IMG/VR virus record: IMGVR_UViG_3300010354_000903
Location: 1-20,106 of that record
Source: a virus
DNA length: 20,106 nt
Strand: one strand, 5' to 3'
A program made the translations under genes and the position numbers. This document shows positions 16,401 through 20,106 of this stretch, piece by piece. Position 1 is the stretch's first letter. Every line of letters begins with the position of its first letter. Under the pieces are notes generated by a model. The model ran no database searches, was not told the origin of the DNA, and was given only the letters and a program-made list of their open reading frames with translations.

Positions 16401-17458
16401 GCGCAGACGGTCAATACCAATTAATCGCTCATGATGGAAAAAACACCGCAATTCTTTATAATTCTACGCTGCCACTGGAAGACGTTGTGTATGACACAAA
16501 TATACGCAATACAAACGATGTGGGACAAACTTGGTGGGGAGCACAATTAAAAGTATCTGGGTATGAAAACCCATCTGCGCCCCCTTCTGGCTTTGGTATT
16601 GACCCGCGTCCAATACGAATTGTAGACGCAGAGTCAGTTATGGTTGGGTGCAAATTAAAAATTGCTTCAGCGGCTTTGGGAACTAGCGAGTGGTTTACTC
16701 AGTCTTTAGTCGGAGTATGGAATATTACAAATATTGGTATTTACAGTTCGCCTACGGGAATTTGTCAATTTATAGAATTTGAAATCCCGACTGGAGCACC
16801 AACTGGCACAGCCTTAATTAAGGTTAATCCAGCCAACGAAGAAAATTTATCATTTGTTGAAAAAGAACCGTTTAACGCATTTAGAATTGTACAAGGATGG
16901 TCTATTGATCCTAAAAATACAGAAAATTCGCAGGTTTATTTAACTCCGGCAAAATCTTATCAAAAAATTTCTAATGCTTTAGGTACAGAAATTCAATGCG
17001 TTCAAAAACTTGGATACGAAGCTGTTCCAAAAACAGGAATTGATGGTTATAAGATTTTTGGCGGACTAGTTCGCGAAGCGCAGCGCACCTTAGACGGTGT
17101 ACCAACATCTATTAGTAGGTACCCTGGGATTAAATCCACGGGCACAGACGTTTCTGTATTGCCGCCCATCCCTCGCGCAGTCGCTGTAACATTTAGAGTT
17201 CGTACAAGAGATGGATTGTCAATCAACGTTATTGCCGGCACCGTGCGATCATCGGTCGTTTCTTTTGTGTCGTCCTTAGGATTAGGACAGTCCGTAATTC
17301 TGTCGGAGCTAATTTCTCTCGTGCAGGACATCCCAGGGATTGTTTCCGTAGAAATTATAAACACATTACCGGTAGCGGTTGATGGAAAAATTGCTGTTGC
17401 CGATAACGAAAAAGCTGTTATTATTGATGCAGCCACAAACATTAGCGTTGGACAATAA
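10445..17458 (+). CDS. Giant baseplate J/gp6-like wedge protein
   Basis: A 2337-residue protein from the GTG chosen by its ribosome site. Residues 1-85 are a helical N-terminus ending 'LTEKRLDDLAESLKIP', usual for J proteins. Residues 215-305 hold the J core: a beta stretch, 'GLVGNVASGAI', then 'FVNGADTESDASLRLRIKDY...LARGTVGAM'. The last 95 residues, from about 2243, are the J C-terminal domain ('VAVTFRVRT', 'LGLGQSVILSELISLVQDIPGIVSVEI'). J-like proteins are commonly 300-400 residues, T4 gp6 about 660. Here roughly 1,900 residues are inserted between core and C-terminal domain. The insert is beta-rich, Ser/Thr/Asn-rich, with repeated modules and no visible enzyme motif. It would form the wedge ring around the hub; the insert may extend outward or bind fibres (inference). 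Confidence 0.75.
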   Translation: MTVTIKSKEQLLGTWVRRIKNNTDITDFQAGGALVTLMEAIAQQVYQAQLSVLKVLEVTEVDNLTEKRLDDLAESLKIPNGQGGVGRQASLQATGSVVIGSAFTKISTRAYAGKPAPYAGSRVLYVQDASEMYAKTPVNGKIYIGRNTIDSFEGPISYSSISSTGTYWIINLVDPLTKDHPYTDEIVLAQGGDRNVNASTVVQVPAYADAPAIQFTTDAAVILPDGEDSVTVPVTCAQFGLVGNVASGAITEFAAEPFAGAVVINRQAFVNGADTESDASLRLRIKDYPNTLARGTVGAMNAALLSVVDADTKKKVTSASVIRPLEQGEPTTVYIDDGTLLEPVFAGQDYELLLAKASGLEQGFKTAQSPITPAVVAATKAAPYVLEAGMTITFLIDNIPYVYTITPTNYKDLTAATAYELVRDLNADPEGILDFRVTENGTKIVAIDRTNAAEEVKVISSDLQDILGFPTISQRPIYLYKNGVLQSFKGKTATISSNPFSNWSITGASYTGLKATIDGVLVDIASITDADFLSRFGISMTVATADNWREILQSKIPGVTVIFQDNRFIITSNKENSASSEIIISAGTWIGSASIFSSALAERSSVGASKDYTFNRYTGDIRFVSRLTAGDIIEIASLNTRAFVKSTTTPTGKYDISDDYPGFGPAKFIVAVDDSVSVKTTGNPNNGVLQVTNVDLNQLTVSLKDKLGNGLFINAAIGDYLYLTSIKENSVTPISGFTSVPDAAVGFYRIKKIIKGTSPSNSDTVVIEVSSYQASAGFVLNDEYGTAYKGSSIFKIFSSDSVPQVITLPSSTAALVEDIVNSINNQIVGAEAERSTGQYFFLRTNTYVNGSLSVLATFGKASNIFTAASKENLQAHVGSSNSNALDNGFPVVTESVVPSLPAAGMAFREYLKIQKNYTDVTQTSQNPIIEADSSITSYPIGFQEFWVTGKLLGWTGRSYNNETTAPYQGFLRTDSTIRPIGAITVTTNNINRYSNISFRMQDLALTPFDKFVVEMDLDASNKTVNLPLYKKAIVSSQQLIGASGRGQKYQFTLKDPEDFNKEFFDVTSPFKNFDFNDFKVIGKSVGVYKLNSSGAGPSEAALIIRSSSFGGANRIKLNILYPQSPSQPDIKISHANAYGTEEVLTTVNVEMPSQAVIPSTIFTSGTYKVTGVSTANNLTDITLSTQAAAITATAKMEDSLNFNISFLARASGFAGVLGNNIELVIQDSGHTGTVGTVQMISQSTKKVVLDLNGSAPNSTALTAALASSTYLESASGTGNLTLKVGSYNYVAEVAAKITNPYYTLTLNQVDFNPKIRGASGNAWSFRCIDTGGSGPAVASVNTVDKIVTVDLKGQLDFPLSNLQTLLNSTAGLNGAISVAGTFTVGGSPVYLSTSAQAFFTGGVTKQNTLYTADGVDATNGIFASGLYSVNNLLQVSGIQESDSMPIGVWPIVEKPSVSELKIRVPNYNGLSAAVFLNKEFNASEYQIQSFPILSKTLQNLVDALNDYLTDAPVVSAQALGLSTTDVLMPNGAQVPRSTYVNYTNTSALPSYVTTPSEAIKFHAFAANRSEGASIYEYNQLGNSIKSVVQSVDSIFPAGNAILGTTYSSVNEEVYLLPTNTATFSRWANFAPASAMPIQATISRVEKASKVQISSKLRGTEGAVYAKETLANQYKTTVLDAASAENNSVYFPLLTSQTKQLPRSSLVQITNALTADLLRPFRVASPAANITAANTANEKTWVRKNANIIYEKTSHSSGNVGRLYFLRNGQSATIGTTTVTATEPLDSGLINIQANTPSNGLATITYTGTQTLSARIGDMMYVSQASAFSSEVKCPSVPLGLSMSTSFNGLSGYVGYPVVQVNSATEVIVIAPNITSNSTGVSVSSGTDLVFVPMLFTEKNIKTHYSAGPKGVEVTDSLGTSGTHAEWVTNKYSYGILKKLSDGFSALILSNTSDNTSVPVAASDTMLLSECGVNTDDYVFLNGFGAGADGQYQLIAHDGKNTAILYNSTLPLEDVVYDTNIRNTNDVGQTWWGAQLKVSGYENPSAPPSGFGIDPRPIRIVDAESVMVGCKLKIASAALGTSEWFTQSLVGVWNITNIGIYSSPTGICQFIEFEIPTGAPTGTALIKVNPANEENLSFVEKEPFNAFRIVQGWSIDPKNTENSQVYLTPAKSYQKISNALGTEIQCVQKLGYEAVPKTGIDGYKIFGGLVREAQRTLDGVPTSISRYPGIKSTGTDVSVLPPIPRAVAVTFRVRTRDGLSINVIAGTVRSSVVSFVSSLGLGQSVILSELISLVQDIPGIVSVEIINTLPVAVDGKIAVADNEKAVIIDAATNISVGQ
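14063..14560 (+). repeat. Two copies of a beta module within the J-like protein
   Basis: Protein segments at about residues 1210-1275 and 1314-1380 (GTG numbering) share a pattern: 'G..GN' (GVLGNNIE and GASGNAWS), a 'D.G' turn, 'VG/SV', then 'KKVVLDLNG' versus 'DKIVTVDLKG', then 'LTAALASS' versus 'LQTLLNST'. The likeness is at protein level and imperfect, suggesting an old tandem duplication. Boundaries are approximate. Confidence 0.5.
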
Positions 17459-17460
17459 AA

Positions 17461-19986
17461 ATGTCAAATGTTCGTCAGTATTTGCCAAAAGTAGCAAAAC
17501 CAAATAAGGAAGATGCTCCGTTTGTAAATGCATTTTTAGACGGCGCAGATGATATTGTTGGGCAGCTAGAAGCCTTTGTAGAATATGCTCAAAATCAGTT
17601 TTTCTTTTCTACCGCAGATGCTGAATACGTTTTTAAATTGGCTGCTCGCGATGGTTTTTATCTGCCAAAAAACTCAGGATTAAACATCGAAGGTTTAAAA
17701 CCACTTGCACCTTTGATGATTAATCAGCCTAAAACAACCCTTGCGTTATTAGCGCAAATTCTTGAAATTTATTTTTCTCAGAGCTTATGTCGTCCTAGTA
17801 TTATATGTGCTCAGGCAGAGCCGTATAAATTAAAGGCAAACGATGAATTTATTGTAAAAACAAGAGAAGTCACTCACCGTTTAACAATTGACGAAAAGTT
17901 GTTTTCAAATATTAAAAACGTAAGTGCTTCGGAGTTATCAACGTATATTAACTCGGTACAAGACCATTATTTAGCCACCGTTTATTTTGACAGAGGCGTA
18001 AACAAAAACAAAATTAGGCTTATTCCAAACGGAGCGGGGGCCAACGAAATTATTCAAATTTTAGGTGGTACTTTACAAAATTTGCTTTTATTTCCAGATA
18101 TTGTACCAACAACTAACACAACTCAAACGGTTTGGGAAGTGTCTAAAGTGTCTGATTATACTGACATTATAAAATTTCAATACGTAAATGGCCCTATTCC
18201 AAATATCTTTCAGGCATCGATTGGAGATATTGTTACGTTTAGAAATTTGTTTGACGTGGGCGCGTCTGGCACAGCGCGACTTCCTATCACAAACGAACTT
18301 GGCGACGAAATTATAGATAATAACGGCGATATAGTAACAGTTGAAGTTGCTCTGGTCGAAGGAAATTATTCTGTTTTAAATGGCTCTTTTGATGTAATTG
18401 AAGTTGGATATGATTATTTTTCTATTAGAAATAGATTTTTAAAACTACCAATCAACAATCAAGGTTTAGTCGTTCAGCTCTCGTCTAGAGATGTTGTTTT
18501 TACAAAAAATATAGCTCAACGGGTTTATCAACAGCCTAATTTTTCTTATTTAACTGAAATGACCGATGACCAGCTAACGGTGACTGTTCCAGCAGTACCT
18601 CCGATTGTAAAACGATTCCTTGAAGGATCGTGGCATATTTACGGAGTAAAACATAGAATACAAAGCTTTACGCGCACATCTGTACAAATCAATCCAATTA
18701 CAAGTGTTCAGCTTCCAAACAGCGGAAATGTGTTTGTATTACAGTCGTCTAAAATTGTTTCGGACTACTCAAGCAAAAAATTTAAAATTAGTACAATCAA
18801 TCAAAGTACAGGAACTGTTTCTTTAGACCTTTCTGACTCATACAGCGTATTGCCCTATACGACGCCATTTTTGATTGGCGAAAATCCGTTTAAGTGCAAT
18901 TTTGGCAGCACCGATGTAGAAATTGAATTTCCGTACCGTCATGGGTTGTTTGTGGGCGCAAAAATTATAATTAACTCAGCAGCAGCAAACCCAGAAAGCG
19001 GATTAGTTTTAAATGGATCTTGGCGGGTTAGCAAGGTTTTAGATCAATATAAAGCCATTATATCAACCAACCAAAAAAACGTTGCTCCGCCGTCTTCGGT
19101 CACGGGCGTTTTGTATAGTTTAGGCAATAAAAGATACAGAATAATTTACTCCTCTAATGCATCTTTGATTTTGTCAAAGTTAAACTCCGTAGGAAAACAA
19201 TTTAGACTGTATGATGATGGAACTTCAATTATAAATAATAATTATATATGGGAAAAATTAAAAACTCGCATACAAACGGTTGATTTTGTTGGAACAAATA
19301 GTGTAGAATTTGAAAGCTTGGACAACCTGTCTGTTCTCGTTGGGGAAACAATCGGCAGTGCAGTAAAAATTCAAACTTCCGCAGTCGAATGGGGCGGCAG
19401 CTCTGCTACATACTATTTTGATAGAACAGATTTAGAAAATATAGATTTGCTAAACAATTTAGAGTTAATTATTGCAGATTTTGTTAAGCCGGAAAGTTCT
19501 TTGCTTTTAGGTTCATATATATACGACCCACGCGGAACGTATTATAAATTTTTACCAAGCTCAATCGGAACCTCGTCCGTTTCTCAAATATTAAAGGGAG
19601 AAAGTGGAGTTATTTTGTCTGCTGCGGACACCGATGGCTTTGACCCAAACGGCGGCTATCTTATTTTTGATTATGGAACAGGGAATGCCGAAGGGCCGCT
19701 GAAATATCTTGCTCTTTCGGGCGATCAAGTGGTAATAGACCCGTCTTACACATTTCAAAAAACACACTCGATTGGTTCTACTATTCGCGTTGTAAAACAG
19801 CTAAGTCCGTTTTCTCCAAACGAAAACGGCAAACAATATCAACCATTTGCCACCGGCACGTCATTAGCTAGAAACAGTTTTTTTGAAATTTTAAAATCAG
19901 TGGTTTCCGCTGGAGTTTTTATTCAAGAAGATGTATTATTTCCAGAGCTACGGTTTGTTGACGACAGCCTAAAGCCTTATGAATAG
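17461..19986 (+). CDS. Baseplate wedge protein, gpI/gp7-like partner of J
   Basis: An 841-residue protein that begins 2 bases after the stop of the J-like gene and has only a weak ribosome site, so it is probably translated by coupling. Residues 20-75 are helical, with 'DGADDIVGQLEAFVEYAQNQFFFSTADAEYVFKLAARDGF', which resembles the N-terminus of tail protein I-type proteins. From about residue 215 the protein is beta-rich. It contains three imperfect repeats centred on 'LNGSFDVIEV' (306-315), 'LEGSWHIYGV' (387-396) and 'LNGSWRVSKV' (517-526). The role as partner of J in the wedge follows from gene order (J then I, or gp6 then gp7) and the N-terminal resemblance. It is much longer than a simple gpI (about 180 residues in P2) and nearer to T4 gp7 in size. 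A fibre-attachment role is possible. Confidence 0.6.
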   Translation: MSNVRQYLPKVAKPNKEDAPFVNAFLDGADDIVGQLEAFVEYAQNQFFFSTADAEYVFKLAARDGFYLPKNSGLNIEGLKPLAPLMINQPKTTLALLAQILEIYFSQSLCRPSIICAQAEPYKLKANDEFIVKTREVTHRLTIDEKLFSNIKNVSASELSTYINSVQDHYLATVYFDRGVNKNKIRLIPNGAGANEIIQILGGTLQNLLLFPDIVPTTNTTQTVWEVSKVSDYTDIIKFQYVNGPIPNIFQASIGDIVTFRNLFDVGASGTARLPITNELGDEIIDNNGDIVTVEVALVEGNYSVLNGSFDVIEVGYDYFSIRNRFLKLPINNQGLVVQLSSRDVVFTKNIAQRVYQQPNFSYLTEMTDDQLTVTVPAVPPIVKRFLEGSWHIYGVKHRIQSFTRTSVQINPITSVQLPNSGNVFVLQSSKIVSDYSSKKFKISTINQSTGTVSLDLSDSYSVLPYTTPFLIGENPFKCNFGSTDVEIEFPYRHGLFVGAKIIINSAAANPESGLVLNGSWRVSKVLDQYKAIISTNQKNVAPPSSVTGVLYSLGNKRYRIIYSSNASLILSKLNSVGKQFRLYDDGTSIINNNYIWEKLKTRIQTVDFVGTNSVEFESLDNLSVLVGETIGSAVKIQTSAVEWGGSSATYYFDRTDLENIDLLNNLELIIADFVKPESSLLLGSYIYDPRGTYYKFLPSSIGTSSVSQILKGESGVILSAADTDGFDPNGGYLIFDYGTGNAEGPLKYLALSGDQVVIDPSYTFQKTHSIGSTIRVVKQLSPFSPNENGKQYQPFATGTSLARNSFFEILKSVVSAGVFIQEDVLFPELRFVDDSLKPYE

Positions 19987-20021
19987 TAAAATCAATATAT
20001 TAAAGAAAAAGGGAACTTCAT

Positions 20022-20106
20022 ATGGCTATTCAGAGTAGAGTAAACTATGTTGGTGGACTAAGAATTGACTTGCCTGACCTTTTAGCAACTGATTCATATA
20101 TCGTAA
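20022..20106 (+). CDS. Start of a further gene, cut by the window end
   Basis: Only the first 28 codons are visible. The ATG is preceded by AAGGGA at about 20009-20014, a usable Shine-Dalgarno site, 35 bases after the wedge gene stop. The visible protein starts MAIQSRVNYVGGLRIDLPDL. Position suggests another baseplate or fibre protein, but too little is seen to name it. The reading frame stays open to the end of the window. Confidence 0.75.
   Translation, partial: MAIQSRVNYVGGLRIDLPDLLATDSYIV

Noticed and set aside
17047-17442. Minus-strand open frame of 131 codons
   Set aside because: It lies opposite the conserved C-terminal J domain, which explains the coding signal. Its protein has no recognisable features.
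19958-19983. TTGACG (19958-19963) as a -35 for the last partial gene
   Set aside because: Spacing to TATGAA is 14 bases and to TAAAAT is 23 bases, both poor, and the box lies within the coding end of the wedge gene.

Overview
The window is a tightly packed, single-direction block of tail genes from a tailed double-stranded DNA phage, or a prophage derived from one. Ten complete genes and the start of an eleventh all lie on the + strand. Gaps are 0 to about 90 bases, and several genes overlap by 1 to 14 bases. No noncoding stretch reaches 300 bases, and I see no tRNA, CRISPR array, insertion sequence, integrase or attachment site. A spike, a gp25-type domain, a J/gp6-like wedge protein and a gpI/gp7-like partner together point to a contractile tail (myovirus type). 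No sheath gene is in view; it probably lies upstream. The DNA is AT-rich with clear Shine-Dalgarno sites, but nothing identifies the bacterial host. The size of the baseplate proteins suggests a large phage genome (inference).

Layout. Bases 1-91 hold a sigma70-like promoter overlapping a perfect 10-bp terminator hairpin. Two coupled genes follow (92-415, unknown with a basic tail; 412-927, tail-tube-like). Next come two overlapping genes in the usual place of tail assembly chaperones (946-1326 and 1313-1837), then the tape-measure gene (1875-4916, GTG start). The baseplate block is hub (4928-6796), spike (6796-7668), a hub/tube-junction-like protein (7704-8810), a LysM-like plus gp25-like fusion (8820-10376), a giant J/gp6-like wedge protein (10445-17458), its gpI/gp7-like partner (17461-19986) and the start of another gene (20022 onward).

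How they work together. The chaperones would coat the tape measure while the tube polymerises around it, and the tape measure would set tail length. Hub and spike form the central tip that pierces the cell. The gp25-, J- and I-like proteins form the wedges that surround the hub and trigger sheath contraction. The order parallels other contractile tails (for example tape measure, LysM protein, hub, gp25-like, J-like, I-like in the PBSX/Xkd cluster).

Most notable points: the J-like protein is several times the usual length because of a very large insertion between its recognisable J ends; LysM-like and gp25-like domains are fused in one protein; the tape-measure start codon lies in a potential RNA hairpin with a competing upstream dyad; all five larger gaps contain TAAAAT, a candidate promoter element; and related 'GSW/GxW' beta modules recur in the two large wedge proteins.
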